Origin: Pseudomonadota bacterium
GTDB lineage: Bacteria > Pseudomonadota > Gammaproteobacteria > Steroidobacterales > Steroidobacteraceae
DNA length: 64,000 nucleotides
Direction: 5' to 3'
Assembly: GCA_016705325.1 (NCBI GenBank)
Contig: JADIYJ010000007.1
Span: forward strand, 186,001 to 250,000
Both the position numbers and the translations under genes were made by a program. The number at the start of each line of letters is the position of its first letter. Within the stretch, counting starts at the first letter, position 1. The notes under the pieces were generated by a model that was given only the letters and a program-made list of their open reading frames with translations, searched no databases and had not been told where the DNA came from. Below are positions 1-8,381 of the stretch, piece by piece.

Positions 1-346
1 CGAGGGCGATGGGGGCGACGCCGCGATAGACGGCGGCTCCGGCCGCGGACACCTGCAGGATGGAGCGGCGCCGGTCATCGGCTGCGACGGCTCGACGCAA
101 ACGGCCAGCGCGCAGCAGGCGATTGACGGCGCGGCTCACGGCGACGGCATCCATGCGGCTCCTCTCGGCGACTTCGCGTGCCGAGAGTCCCGGGTGGCGC
201 ATGAGCACGGCGATGACCCGCCATTCGGGGATCGTCAGTCCGAAGCGTTCCTCGTAGGCCGCGGCGATCGCGTTGCTCGTCACGTTGGCGAGCACCGAGA
301 GCCGGTAGGGCAGGAACGATTCGAGTTTGATCAACGGCGAGGTCAA
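1..346 (-). CDS. MarR-family transcriptional regulator (3' part cut by window edge)
   Basis: Translating the minus strand gives about 115 residues of a winged-helix regulator. The order is typical of MarR: an N-terminal helix (KLESFLPYRLSVLANVTSNA), a YEERFGLTIPEWRVIAVL segment, then a recognition helix region (SAREVAERSRMDAVAVSRAV) and a wing with DDRR. MarR proteins bind palindromic operators as dimers and are usually released by small phenolic or lipophilic ligands. The C-terminal dimerisation part lies outside the window. No ATG is available. I chose TTG at 346, about 30 bases downstream of a TACAAT box, so the start is uncertain. It follows zapE on the same strand with a gap of about 64 bases. 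Confidence 0.75.
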   Translation of the reverse strand, partial: MTSPLIKLESFLPYRLSVLANVTSNAIAAAYEERFGLTIPEWRVIAVLMRHPGLSAREVAERSRMDAVAVSRAVNRLLRAGRLRRAVAADDRRRSILQVSAAGAAVYRGVAPIAL

Positions 347-376
347 GGCGTGAGGACCGTGCGCAGCGGAAGTTTT

Positions 377-392
377 CGATTGTAACGAATCG
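377..392 (-). promoter_or_regulatory. Possible MarR promoter with overlapping palindrome
   Basis: The inverted repeat CGATT-6-AATCG spans these bases. On the minus strand it contains TACAAT (384-379), a good -10 box placed about 35 bases before the proposed TTG start of the MarR gene. No convincing -35 box is visible. A palindrome over a -10 element would suit autorepression. This is inference. Confidence 0.3.
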
Positions 393-410
393 GGCGCCGA
401 CCGCGCCAGT

Positions 411-1535
411 TCAGGGGCGGTGCGGTCGCGACAGGTACTCGTGCGTCTGCATTTCCGCCAGCCGGCTGCGCGTCCGGTCGAACTCGAAACGGAGGCGGTC
501 GCCGACATACAATTCATCGATGGGTGCGTGCGCGGCCAGAACCAGCTTCACGCCACGGTCGTAGAACTCGTCGACCAGCGCGATGAACCGGCGCGCCGCG
601 TTGTCCAGGGTCGGGTCCATCTGCGGCACCCCGCTCACCAGTACGGTGTGGAAGTCGCGCGCGATTTCGACGAAATCGACCTGCGAGCGCGGCCCGTCGC
701 AGATGGCGTCGAAGTCGAACCAGACCACCTCGTCTGCCCGCGCGACGAACGCAATGTCGCGGCCCTCGACGACCAGCTGCCCTGGGTTGCAGGTGCCGCC
801 GCCGCACAGATCGGCAAAGCGCGCCTCCAGCTGCCGGCGCGTGTCCGGCAGTCGCGCATCGAGGTACAGCGGCGCCCGCTCGAGCAGGCGCAGGCGGTAA
901 TCCTCGCCGCCGTCGACGTTGATGACTTCGCAATGACGCTCGATGGCACTGATGGCCGGCAGGAAGCGCTGCCGTTGCAGTCCGTCACGGTAGAGCTGCG
1001 ACGGCGGCAGGTTCGAGGTGAACACCAGCGTGACGCCGCGTTCGAACAGTCCCGCGAACAGCCCGCCCAGCAGCATGGCATCGGCGATGTCGCTGACGAA
1101 CAGTTCGTCCAGGCACAGCACGCGGCTGTCGCGTGCGATGTCTGCCGCCACGTGTTGCAGCGGATCGGGCAGGTCGCGCTGGTCGCGCAGTTCGCCGAGA
1201 CGCGCGTGCAGGTCCTTCATCAGGCGGTGAAAGTGCTCCCGCCGCGTCGGCACGCCGACGTGCGTATGGAACAGGTCCATCAGGAACGTCTTGCCGCGGC
1301 CGACGCCGCCCCAGAGGTAGATGCCGCGCTCGCCGGTCGCGCTGCTGCCCCGTCGGCTGGCCAGGGACCGCCAGCGGCCGAAGAATCCCGCCTGCGAGCG
1401 GTACTCTGCGTCGCGCAGGCGCAAGGCCAGGTCCGACAGGCGGTCGACCGCATGCCGTTGCGCGGTGTCCGGGTGATAACCGTGCCGAGCGAGGGCGGCC
1501 TCGTACTCCTTCTGCAGGTCGGCGCGCCGCGTCAT
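411..1535 (-). CDS. zapE: Cell division protein ZapE (AFG1-like ATPase)
   Basis: The product has 374 residues and is an AAA-type P-loop ATPase. The Walker A motif GGVGRGKT is at about residues 76-83. Walker B lies in VLCLDELFVSDIADAMLL, followed by a sensor region (LVFTSNLPPSQLY). N-terminal QKEYEAALARHGYHPDTAQ and C-terminal FDFDAICDGPRSQVDFVEIA are family hallmarks. In E. coli, ZapE associates with the Z-ring and destabilises FtsZ polymers under stress. I chose ATG at 1535 rather than the upstream in-frame codons because it starts at the conserved N-terminus, 10 bases after the acetoacetyl-CoA synthetase stop. The tight spacing suggests co-transcription with the metabolic genes upstream. 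Confidence 0.92.
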   Translation of the reverse strand: MTRRADLQKEYEAALARHGYHPDTAQRHAVDRLSDLALRLRDAEYRSQAGFFGRWRSLASRRGSSATGERGIYLWGGVGRGKTFLMDLFHTHVGVPTRREHFHRLMKDLHARLGELRDQRDLPDPLQHVAADIARDSRVLCLDELFVSDIADAMLLGGLFAGLFERGVTLVFTSNLPPSQLYRDGLQRQRFLPAISAIERHCEVINVDGGEDYRLRLLERAPLYLDARLPDTRRQLEARFADLCGGGTCNPGQLVVEGRDIAFVARADEVVWFDFDAICDGPRSQVDFVEIARDFHTVLVSGVPQMDPTLDNAARRFIALVDEFYDRGVKLVLAAHAPIDELYVGDRLRFEFDRTRSRLAEMQTHEYLSRPHRP

Positions 1536-1545
1536 GCCTGGCGCT

Positions 1546-3495
1546 TCAACTGCGCAGCTCCGGCCGGTCACGAAACTCCTCGAGGGCCGCCGGATTCGCC
1601 AGTGCATCGGTGTTCCTGACCGGGCGGCCATGCACGACCTCGCGCACGGCAAGCTCGACGAGCTTGCCGCTGATCGTGCGCGGGATGTCAGCGACCGCGA
1701 CGATCCTGGCCGGCACGTGCCGCGGCGTGGTGTTGTGCCGGATCACGTCGCGGATGCGCTGTTCGAGGCTCGCGTCGAGTTCGACACCTGTGCGCAGCCG
1801 CACGAACAGCACGACGCGCACGTCGTTGTCCCACTCCTGGCCGATCGCGATGCTCTCGAGGATCTGGTCCAGCTTCTCGACCTGCCGATAGATTTCGGCG
1901 GTGCCGATGCGGACGCCGCCGGGATTGAGGACGGCGTCCGAACGCCCGAGGATCACGAGCCCGCCGCGGGCCGTGAGCATCGCGAAATCACCATGACACC
2001 AGACGTTCGGGAAGCGCTCGAAATAGGCGGCGCGGTACCGGCTGCCGTCAGGATCGTTCCAGAAGCCGATCGGCATCGAAGGAAAGGGCGCCGTGCAGAC
2101 GAGCTCGCCCTGCTGTCCTTGCAGCGGCCGGCCATCGTCGTCGAACACTTCGACGCGCATGCCGAGTCCCCGGCATTGCAGCTCGCCGCGATAGACGGGC
2201 AGCGTGGGATTGCCGAGCGCGAAGCACGACACGATGTCGGTGCCACCCGAGATCGACGCGAGCTGGATGTCGGCGCCGATCGCGTCCCGCACGAAGTCGA
2301 ACTGCTCGTGCGCGAGCGGCGAGCCTGTCGACAGGACGGTGCGCAGGTGCCCTGGATCGAGCTGGTCGATGGGTCGATAGCCGCTCTTTTCCAGCGCAGC
2401 GAGATATTTCGGGCTCGTGCCGAAGATGGCGACACGCTCCTCGCTCGCCAGTCGCCACAACACGCCTTCGTCCGGATGGAGCGGCGACCCGTCGAACAGC
2501 ACGACAGTGGCCTGCGATGCCAGCGCGCTTGCGAGCCAGTTCCACATCATCCAGCCACACGTCGTGAAGAAGAACAGCCGCTCGCCGGGATGCACGTCAG
2601 TGTGCAACTGGTGCTCTTTCAGGTGCTGCAGCAGCGTGCCGCCCACCCCGTGGACGATGCACTTCGGCACGCCCGTGGTGCCCGACGAATAAAGAATGTA
2701 GAGCGGATGATCGAAGGGCAGGCGCTCGAAGTGCAGCGTCGCGCCCGGCTGACCGAACTCCTCGTAGCGGCGTGCTGCAGCCACACGCGCGAGGTCCGGT
2801 CGCGGACTCACATTCGCCACCACGACCACGCACGTGACCGAAGGCAGGTTTTCGAGGATGCCTGCAATGCGCTCGATCGAATCGAGTGTCTTGCCGCCAT
2901 AGCAGTAGCCGTCGGCCGTGAAGAGCACCTTCGGCGCGATCTGCCCGAAACGGTCGAGCACACCGCGAATACCGAAGTCCGGGGAGCATGACGACCACGT
3001 TGCACCGAGGCTCGCGGTGGCCAGCATCGCGACGATCGCCTCCGGCAGGTTCGGCAGGAAGCCTGCGACGCGATCCCCGGCGACGATGCCCGCTGCCCGC
3101 AGGCCATCGGCGACTCGTGCGACCTCGGCGCGCAACTGCTCCCAGGACACCTCCCTGCGCCGGCCGTGTTCGTCCCGCGCGATGATTGCCGGTCCGCTGC
3201 CGGTGCCGCGCAGCAAATTCTCGGCAAAGTTAAGCCGGGTGCCCTCGAACCAGGTAGCCCCGGGCATGCGTTCACCATTGCGCAATACCGGACCGGGGCC
3301 GCGATCGGCAATAACGCCGGCGAAGTCGAATATGGCGCTCCAGAAGGCTGCCGGCTCGTCAACCGACCATTGCCACAGCGACGAGTAATCGCCGGCGGGC
3401 GCGCCGCATCTGCGGGCAAACGCGTGAAATTCCGTCAGCTGTGCGGCCGCGACGCGCGCAGCGGACGGAATCCAGTGGGGGATGTCGTCGGTCAC
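1546..3495 (-). CDS. aacS: Acetoacetyl-CoA synthetase
   Basis: This 649-residue member of the acyl-adenylate-forming (ANL) family activates acetoacetate to acetoacetyl-CoA with ATP. Visible motifs are the P-loop-like YSSGTTGVPK, FFFTTCGWMMWN, the AacS-typical ISGGTDIVSCF, GELVCTAPFPSMPIGFWND, and the C-terminal GRSDAVLNPGGVRIGTAEIYRQVE plus PRTISGK with its catalytic lysine. Length matches the family. The start is GTG at 3495 (VTDDIPHWIPS), 10 bases after the preceding Fe-S oxidoreductase stop, with AAGG as a weak ribosome site. The neighbours (ETF dehydrogenases, thiolase, HSD10-like dehydrogenase) place it in ketone-body, leucine or fatty-acid catabolism. Other short or medium-chain acids are a less likely substrate. 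Confidence 0.93.
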   Translation of the reverse strand: MTDDIPHWIPSAARVAAAQLTEFHAFARRCGAPAGDYSSLWQWSVDEPAAFWSAIFDFAGVIADRGPGPVLRNGERMPGATWFEGTRLNFAENLLRGTGSGPAIIARDEHGRRREVSWEQLRAEVARVADGLRAAGIVAGDRVAGFLPNLPEAIVAMLATASLGATWSSCSPDFGIRGVLDRFGQIAPKVLFTADGYCYGGKTLDSIERIAGILENLPSVTCVVVVANVSPRPDLARVAAARRYEEFGQPGATLHFERLPFDHPLYILYSSGTTGVPKCIVHGVGGTLLQHLKEHQLHTDVHPGERLFFFTTCGWMMWNWLASALASQATVVLFDGSPLHPDEGVLWRLASEERVAIFGTSPKYLAALEKSGYRPIDQLDPGHLRTVLSTGSPLAHEQFDFVRDAIGADIQLASISGGTDIVSCFALGNPTLPVYRGELQCRGLGMRVEVFDDDGRPLQGQQGELVCTAPFPSMPIGFWNDPDGSRYRAAYFERFPNVWCHGDFAMLTARGGLVILGRSDAVLNPGGVRIGTAEIYRQVEKLDQILESIAIGQEWDNDVRVVLFVRLRTGVELDASLEQRIRDVIRHNTTPRHVPARIVAVADIPRTISGKLVELAVREVVHGRPVRNTDALANPAALEEFRDRPELRS

Positions 3496-3505
3496 GCCTT
3501 GAATG

Positions 3506-5530
3506 CTAGCCGTTGACGCGAGTGCGCACCATGGCCGCAGCAACGAGTTCCGCGACGTCGCGCGTCGCGATCGTCTCATTGAGGTTCTTCGACTTCAGGC
3601 CGTCACCGAGCATCACGGAGCAGTATGGGCAGGCCGTTGCGATCACGTTCGGCCGCTGCGGCAGGCCCTGCTCGACGCGCGTGACGTTGATGCGCGTGCC
3701 GATGTGCTCCTCCATCCACATGCGCGCGCCGCCGGCGCCGCAGCACATCGATTTCTCGCGGTGCAGCGGGAACTCGAGCAGTGCGTCCCTGGTGACCCGT
3801 CCGAGCACCGCACGCGGCGCATCGAATTCGCCGTTGTGGCGGCCGAGGTAGCAGGGGTCGTGCAGCAGCACGCGTTCGTGCGTCGGCTGGACTTCGATGC
3901 GTCTTTCCGCCAGCAGCCGAGCGATCAGTTGCGTGTGGTGCAGGACCTCCCAATGACCGCCGAACGCGGGATACTCATTGCGCAGCGAATTGAACGCGTG
4001 CGGGTCGCAGGTCACGATCCGCGTTGTGCCCAGGCCATTGAAGGATTCGACGAGCGTCGTCGCAAGCTGCTGGAACAGCATCTCGTTGCCGGCGCGTCGC
4101 ACGCACTCGCCGGTGGTGGGCTCCTGCGCACCGAGGATGCCGAAACGGACACCGGCTTCACGCAGGATCTCGACGAACGCGCGCGCGATCCGCTGGCCGT
4201 TCTGGTCGAAGGATTCCGCGGAACCCACGTAAAACAACCACTCGACCCCGGCCATGTCCGCGGCGTTGCGGATGAGCGGCAGGTCGAGGCCCCTGGCCCA
4301 GTCGCCGCGCGTGTCCGCGGGCAGTCCCCAGGGGTTCGACTGCACTTCGTACGCGTCGAACACGTTCTTCAGTTCGGTGGGGAACTCACCGTCCATCATC
4401 ACGCGATGCTGGCGCAGCCGGTAGAACTTCGGCAGCAGTTCGAGTTCGATGGGGCAGGCAGCTTCGCAGTAGCCGCAGGTCGTGCACGACCAGAGCGTGT
4501 CATCGCTGATGACCTCGCCCACCAGGGCCGGCAGATCCGCTTGCGCTGCGCCACCGGCGAGGATGGTCTTGCGCTGCTCGAGCAGGTGGTGCTTCAGGCT
4601 GTCGTTGACGCTCTTCATCGAGAGCGGCTTGCCGGTCTGAAATGCAGGGCACGCATCCTTGCAGCGGCCGCATTCGGTGCAGGTGAATGCGTCCAGCGCG
4701 TCCTTCCACACGAGGTCGGCCACGCTGCGCGCGCCGACTTTCAATTCGCTTGCATCCGCCGCGTCGTCCAGCAGCGGACTCAGGTCGACCGTCGGCACCG
4801 CGTTGGCCGGTCTGCCGCGACGGAAGAAGAGCGCGGGCAGCGCCGTGACGATGTGGAAGTGTTCGCCGAGCGGCATCAGCACCAGGAAGGCGCAGACCAT
4901 GATCATCTGCGTCCAGTAGGAAGCCGCGGCGGCAATTGCGAGCGTTCGCGCCGGCCAGTGTGCAACCAGCGATGCGAGCCAGCCGCCGACCGGTGCGTGA
5001 CCGCGCTCGTGCGCGATCGCCGGGACCGAATCCGCCAGCTGGGCGAAGCGAAACGCGTCGAACGCGAGGTCCGTGAGCATGATGACCGTGATGAGTCCGA
5101 GCACCAGCAGCCCCTCGCGATTGGGCTCGAGCCGGGCCGGTTTGAGCAGCAGCCGGCGGTAGAAAGCGTAGCCGACGGCAAGCAGCACCCCGACTTCGAC
5201 CAGGTCCTTCCCGACCGTGAAAGCGTCTCCCAGCGGGCCGGTCAATGCGAACTCTGCGTCGAAGCCGATGACGACGAGCTGCAGCTTCCGCACCAGCAGC
5301 GACGCGAAGCCCAGGAAAATGATCGTATGCATCACCCCGGGCTTCCACTCGCGACGGATCATCCGCTGCTGCAGCAGTCCATTGGTGACGACCGTGCGCA
5401 GCCGGCGCCACGGATGGTCCCAGCGGACTTCCGGCTGCAGGGCCGCGACGATGGCGAGCTTGCGCGCGCTGAGCCAGGTGAACGCCGCGAACGCGGCGAG
5501 CAGCAGCGCAGAGACTCCGAGCGGACCCAA
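3506..5530 (-). CDS. Membrane-bound Fe-S oxidoreductase, EtfD/HdrD type
   Basis: The product has 674 residues. The first 240 carry several hydrophobic segments typical of the membrane part of EtfD-like proteins. Two classic 4Fe-4S motifs follow (C284, C287, C290, C294 and C349, C352, C355, C359). The C-terminal half holds two CCG-type cysteine-rich regions (HDPCYLGRHN, MCCGAGGARMW, TACPYC), as in heterodisulfide reductase subunit D. Mycobacterial EtfD is a proposed ETF-to-quinone electron carrier in fatty-acid oxidation. Here the gene is divergent from ETF-QO, which supports an ETF-linked role. The start is TTG at 5530, fixed by a strong GGAGG (5536-5540) five bases upstream. The aacS, zapE and MarR genes follow on the same strand. 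Confidence 0.85.
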   Translation of the reverse strand: MGPLGVSALLLAAFAAFTWLSARKLAIVAALQPEVRWDHPWRRLRTVVTNGLLQQRMIRREWKPGVMHTIIFLGFASLLVRKLQLVVIGFDAEFALTGPLGDAFTVGKDLVEVGVLLAVGYAFYRRLLLKPARLEPNREGLLVLGLITVIMLTDLAFDAFRFAQLADSVPAIAHERGHAPVGGWLASLVAHWPARTLAIAAAASYWTQMIMVCAFLVLMPLGEHFHIVTALPALFFRRGRPANAVPTVDLSPLLDDAADASELKVGARSVADLVWKDALDAFTCTECGRCKDACPAFQTGKPLSMKSVNDSLKHHLLEQRKTILAGGAAQADLPALVGEVISDDTLWSCTTCGYCEAACPIELELLPKFYRLRQHRVMMDGEFPTELKNVFDAYEVQSNPWGLPADTRGDWARGLDLPLIRNAADMAGVEWLFYVGSAESFDQNGQRIARAFVEILREAGVRFGILGAQEPTTGECVRRAGNEMLFQQLATTLVESFNGLGTTRIVTCDPHAFNSLRNEYPAFGGHWEVLHHTQLIARLLAERRIEVQPTHERVLLHDPCYLGRHNGEFDAPRAVLGRVTRDALLEFPLHREKSMCCGAGGARMWMEEHIGTRINVTRVEQGLPQRPNVIATACPYCSVMLGDGLKSKNLNETIATRDVAELVAAAMVRTRVNG

Positions 5531-5657
5531 GCCGACCTCCAGCTGCGCCAGGCGGGTTTGACACAGGACTATTTCACTGCACTATCACGAGCCGACACAC
5601 GATGTACAATTCGGGTTTCCACCAGAGGCCGCCGCCGGCGGCACGAGGGCACGGTTC
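5531..5657. promoter_or_regulatory. Divergent promoter region, EtfD-like / ETF-QO
   Basis: These 127 bases separate the two divergent electron-transfer genes and must hold promoters in both directions. On the plus strand there is a full TTGACA (5558-5563) without a well-spaced -10 box, and a TACAAT (5605-5610) without a good -35. On the minus strand TTGTAC and GATAGT lie 17 bases apart. SD-like GAGGG (5645-5649) precedes the ETF-QO ATG, and GGAGG (5536-5540 on the minus strand) precedes the EtfD-like TTG. The exact promoters cannot be assigned. Confidence 0.4.
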
Positions 5658-7313
5658 ATGCAGCGCGAAGCGATGGAGTTCGACGTCGTCGTCGTCGGGG
5701 CCGGGCCTGCGGGTCTCGCAGCTGCGATTCGACTGAAGCAGCAGGCCGCCGCGGCCGGCAGCGAACTCAGCGTTTGCGTGCTCGAGAAGGGGTCCGAGGT
5801 CGGTGCGCACATCCTGTCGGGCGCGGTCATCGATCCGGTCGCGCTGTCGGAATTGTTTCCGGACTGGAAGGCGCGCGGCGCGCCGCTCGCAACGCCCGTA
5901 CAGGAAGACCGGTTCCTGATCCTGACGCAGGACAAGGCGCGCCGCATTCCGAACTGGCTGCTGCCCCCGCTGATGGACAACCACGGCATGTACATCGCGA
6001 GCCTCGGCGACCTCTGCCGCTGGCTCGGCCAGCGTGCCGAGGAACTCGGCGTCGAAGTGTTCCCTGGCTTCGCAGCCGCCGAAGTGCTGTTCAACGACGA
6101 TGGCTCGGTCAACGGCGTCGCGACCGGTGACATGGGCATCGGCAAGAATGGCGAGCAGAAGGACTCGTACGCGCAGGGCATGGAACTGCACGCGAAGTAC
6201 ACCCTGTTCGCCGAGGGCTGCCGCGGCTCGCTGTCACAGCAGTTGATGGCGAAGTTCAACCTGCGCGACGGTGTCGATCCGCAGGTGTACGGCCTCGGCG
6301 TCAAGGAGCTCTGGCAGGTACCGCAGGAAAATCACCAGCCCGGACTCGTCGTGCACAGCCAGGGTTGGCCGCTGCCGAACGACGTGGGCGGCGGCTCCTT
6401 CCTCTATCACTTTGGTGACGACCTGATCTCGGTCGGCTTCGTGACGCATCTGAGTTATGCGAACCCGTACCTCTCGCCGTTCGAAGAGATGCAGCGGTTC
6501 AAGGCCCACCCGGCAATCCGCGGCTATTTCGAAGGCGGCAAGCGCCTGGCCTACGGTGCGCGCGCCATCAACGAAGGCGGCCTGCAGTCAATCCCGAAGC
6601 TCGCCTTCCCGGGCGGTGCGCTGATCGGCTGCACCGCGGGTTTCGTCAACCTGCCGCGCATCAAGGGCTCGCACAACGCGATGAAAACTGGGATGCTCGC
6701 GGCCGAAGCAGCGTTCGCGGCACTGTTGGCCGGTCGTGCCAACGACGAACTGACGGCCTACCCTGAAGCGTTCCGCAATTCCTGGGCGTATCGCGACCTG
6801 CACAAGGTGCGCAACGTGAAGCCGGGCCTGAAGTGGGGCCTCTGGGCGGGCAGCGCGCACGGTGGTGTCCACATGTGGCTCAACGACCTCGGCCTGGGTG
6901 CGCTGGTCGGCTGGACGCTGCGCCATGGCAAGGCCGACCACGAGTGTCTGAAGCCTGCGGCTGAAATGCCGCGGATCGACTATCCGCGGCCGGACGGCAA
7001 GCTGACTTTCGACCGGCTCTCGTCGGTGTTCCTGTCAGGGACGGCGCACGAGGAAGACCAGCCCGTGCACCTGCGCCTGCGCGATCCGTTGATTCCGGTC
7101 GCAGTGAATCTCGCGCGCTATGACGGGCCCGAAAATCGCTATTGCCCGGCGGGTGTCTATGAGTTCGTGCCGGCGGACGGCGGTGGCCAGCGGCTGCAGA
7201 TCAACGCGCAGAATTGCGTGCACTGCAAGACGTGCGACATCAAGGATCCGCAGCAGAACATCCACTGGGTGACGCCGGAAGGCGGTGGCGGTCCGAACTA
7301 CGCGTCGATGTAG
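5658..7313 (+). CDS. Electron transfer flavoprotein:ubiquinone oxidoreductase (ETF-QO)
   Basis: This 551-residue protein passes electrons from reduced ETF, the acceptor of acyl-CoA dehydrogenases, to membrane ubiquinone. The N-terminus has the FAD Rossmann motif (VVVVGAGPAGLAAAIRL), then VGAHILSGAVIDP and the ETF-QO/FixC signature GCTAGFVNLPRIKGSHNAMKTGMLAAE. The C-terminal CVHCKTCDIKDPQQNIHW carries three of the 4Fe-4S ligands, and an upstream YCPAG gives the fourth. Length matches the family. Start ATG 5658 has GAGGG eight bases upstream; Met-6 is an alternative. It is divergent from an EtfD-type oxidoreductase that may do a parallel job. Confidence 0.96.
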   Translation: MQREAMEFDVVVVGAGPAGLAAAIRLKQQAAAAGSELSVCVLEKGSEVGAHILSGAVIDPVALSELFPDWKARGAPLATPVQEDRFLILTQDKARRIPNWLLPPLMDNHGMYIASLGDLCRWLGQRAEELGVEVFPGFAAAEVLFNDDGSVNGVATGDMGIGKNGEQKDSYAQGMELHAKYTLFAEGCRGSLSQQLMAKFNLRDGVDPQVYGLGVKELWQVPQENHQPGLVVHSQGWPLPNDVGGGSFLYHFGDDLISVGFVTHLSYANPYLSPFEEMQRFKAHPAIRGYFEGGKRLAYGARAINEGGLQSIPKLAFPGGALIGCTAGFVNLPRIKGSHNAMKTGMLAAEAAFAALLAGRANDELTAYPEAFRNSWAYRDLHKVRNVKPGLKWGLWAGSAHGGVHMWLNDLGLGALVGWTLRHGKADHECLKPAAEMPRIDYPRPDGKLTFDRLSSVFLSGTAHEEDQPVHLRLRDPLIPVAVNLARYDGPENRYCPAGVYEFVPADGGGQRLQINAQNCVHCKTCDIKDPQQNIHWVTPEGGGGPNYASM

Positions 7314-7404
7314 GTCGCGCACAACGGCATTGCGGCGACGGGCGGCTCGCGTGCTGCGGTGGCTGATCGTGACGCAACAGCCGCACCTGGCGGCACCGGC
7401 ACGG

Positions 7405-7505
7405 CTGGCTTCCGACTCGTTCGGAAGGCCGTGCGAGGCATGGACGCCGAGCCGGAGCCCCCATGGATGGGTTTACGGCGTCCTTACGAACGAGTCGGAA
7501 GCCAG
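7405..7505. repeat. 19-bp perfect inverted repeat with internal hairpin
   Basis: The arm ctggcttccgactcgttcg (7405-7423) is matched exactly by its reverse complement at 7487-7505. Inside, an 8-bp pair (7442-7449 with 7476-7483) forms a nested stem, and the dispersed repeat listed at 7438-7485 lies between the arms. The element sits between the convergent ends of ETF-QO and the HSD10-like gene. It could act as a bidirectional transcription end or be a REP-like mobile repeat. No coding potential was recognised in the surrounding 269 bases. Confidence 0.8.
7438..7485 (+). repeat. Dispersed intergenic repeat, copy A
   Basis: About 48 bases starting gcatggacgc, with a core resembling ggagcccccatggatggg and ending tttacggcgtcc. 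It aligns along its whole length with 44575-44623 with one extra base there. The catggatgg...tttac...cg core recalls short repeats found between genes in other gammaproteobacteria. That resemblance is from memory, not a search. Confidence 0.7.
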
Positions 7506-7582
7506 TCGCGACGCTGCGGGAAGCCGCAGCCGTCTGATTCCTTAGCCGACGACCGCCACGCGTTGCCTCGGTACTGCCGTTC

Positions 7583-8350
7583 TCAGCGCGGCGCCATGCG
7601 GATCGCGCCGTCGAGGCGGATCGTCTCGCCGTTCAGCATCGGGTTCTCGACGATCTGGCCGACCAGTTGCGCGTATTCCGACGGCTGACCCAGACGCGGC
7701 GGGAAAGGCACCTGCTTGCCGAGGGAATCACGCGCTTCTTCGGGCAGGGCTGCCAGCATCGGCGTCATGAAAAGTCCCGGTGCAATCGTGACGACCCGAA
7801 TGCCGCAGGACGCGAGTTCGCGCGCCATCGGCAGCGTCATGCCGACCACACCGCCTTTCGACGCGGCGTAAGCAACCTGGCCGATCTGGCCGTCGAACGC
7901 AGCGACGGATGCCGTCATCACCAGGGCACCGCGTTCCCCTGCAGCATTCGGCGTGTTCTGCTGCATGGCTGCGGCCGCCTCCTTGCACAGCAGCAGCGTG
8001 CCGATGAGGTTGATTTCGATGACCTTGCGAAAGAAGTCGCCGGGCATCGTGCCTTCCTTCCCCACCATGCGCTTCGGCCAGCCCACGCCCGCGCAACTGA
8101 CGGCGAGGTTGAGCCGGCCCATTGCGGTGGTCGCCGCGGCCACGGCCGCGGTGACGGCGCTTTCCGCGGTCACGTCGACCTTGTGGAAGCTTGCGGCGGC
8201 ACCGAGCCTGTGCACGGCTGCAACGCCGGCCTGGTCGTTGACGTCGAACAGGGCGACCTTGCCACCCGCGGCAACGACGAGTTCAGCCACGGCCAGGCCG
8301 AGGCCCGAGGCGCCACCGCTGACGATGGCGCGCGTGTCCTGGATCAGCAT
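7583..8350 (-). CDS. Short-chain dehydrogenase, type-II 3-hydroxyacyl-CoA dehydrogenase (HSD10-like)
   Basis: This classical SDR has 255 residues. The cofactor motif is VSGGASGLGLA and the acidic FDVND favours NAD. The active-site serine lies in MTASVAAFDGQ and the Tyr-Lys pair in YAASKGG. The C-terminal stretch IAPGLFMTPMLAALPEEAR...LNGETIRLDGAIRM is close to the HSD10 group (3-hydroxy-2-methylbutyryl-CoA or 3-hydroxyacyl-CoA dehydrogenases), which act in isoleucine and branched-chain acyl-CoA breakdown. ATG 8350 is preceded by GGAGGG at a good distance. It is the last gene of a minus-strand run after TetR, thiolase and a broken FabG-like gene. Confidence 0.88.
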   Translation of the reverse strand: MLIQDTRAIVSGGASGLGLAVAELVVAAGGKVALFDVNDQAGVAAVHRLGAAASFHKVDVTAESAVTAAVAAATTAMGRLNLAVSCAGVGWPKRMVGKEGTMPGDFFRKVIEINLIGTLLLCKEAAAAMQQNTPNAAGERGALVMTASVAAFDGQIGQVAYAASKGGVVGMTLPMARELASCGIRVVTIAPGLFMTPMLAALPEEARDSLGKQVPFPPRLGQPSEYAQLVGQIVENPMLNGETIRLDGAIRMAPR

Positions 8351-8381
8351 CGTTGTGGCCCTCCGGCTTGAAATTCGAGGT

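Noticed and set aside
420..1619. Long plus-strand open frame opposite zapE
   Set aside because: It is the antisense shadow of a well-supported gene in high-GC DNA; its translation has no recognisable domain.
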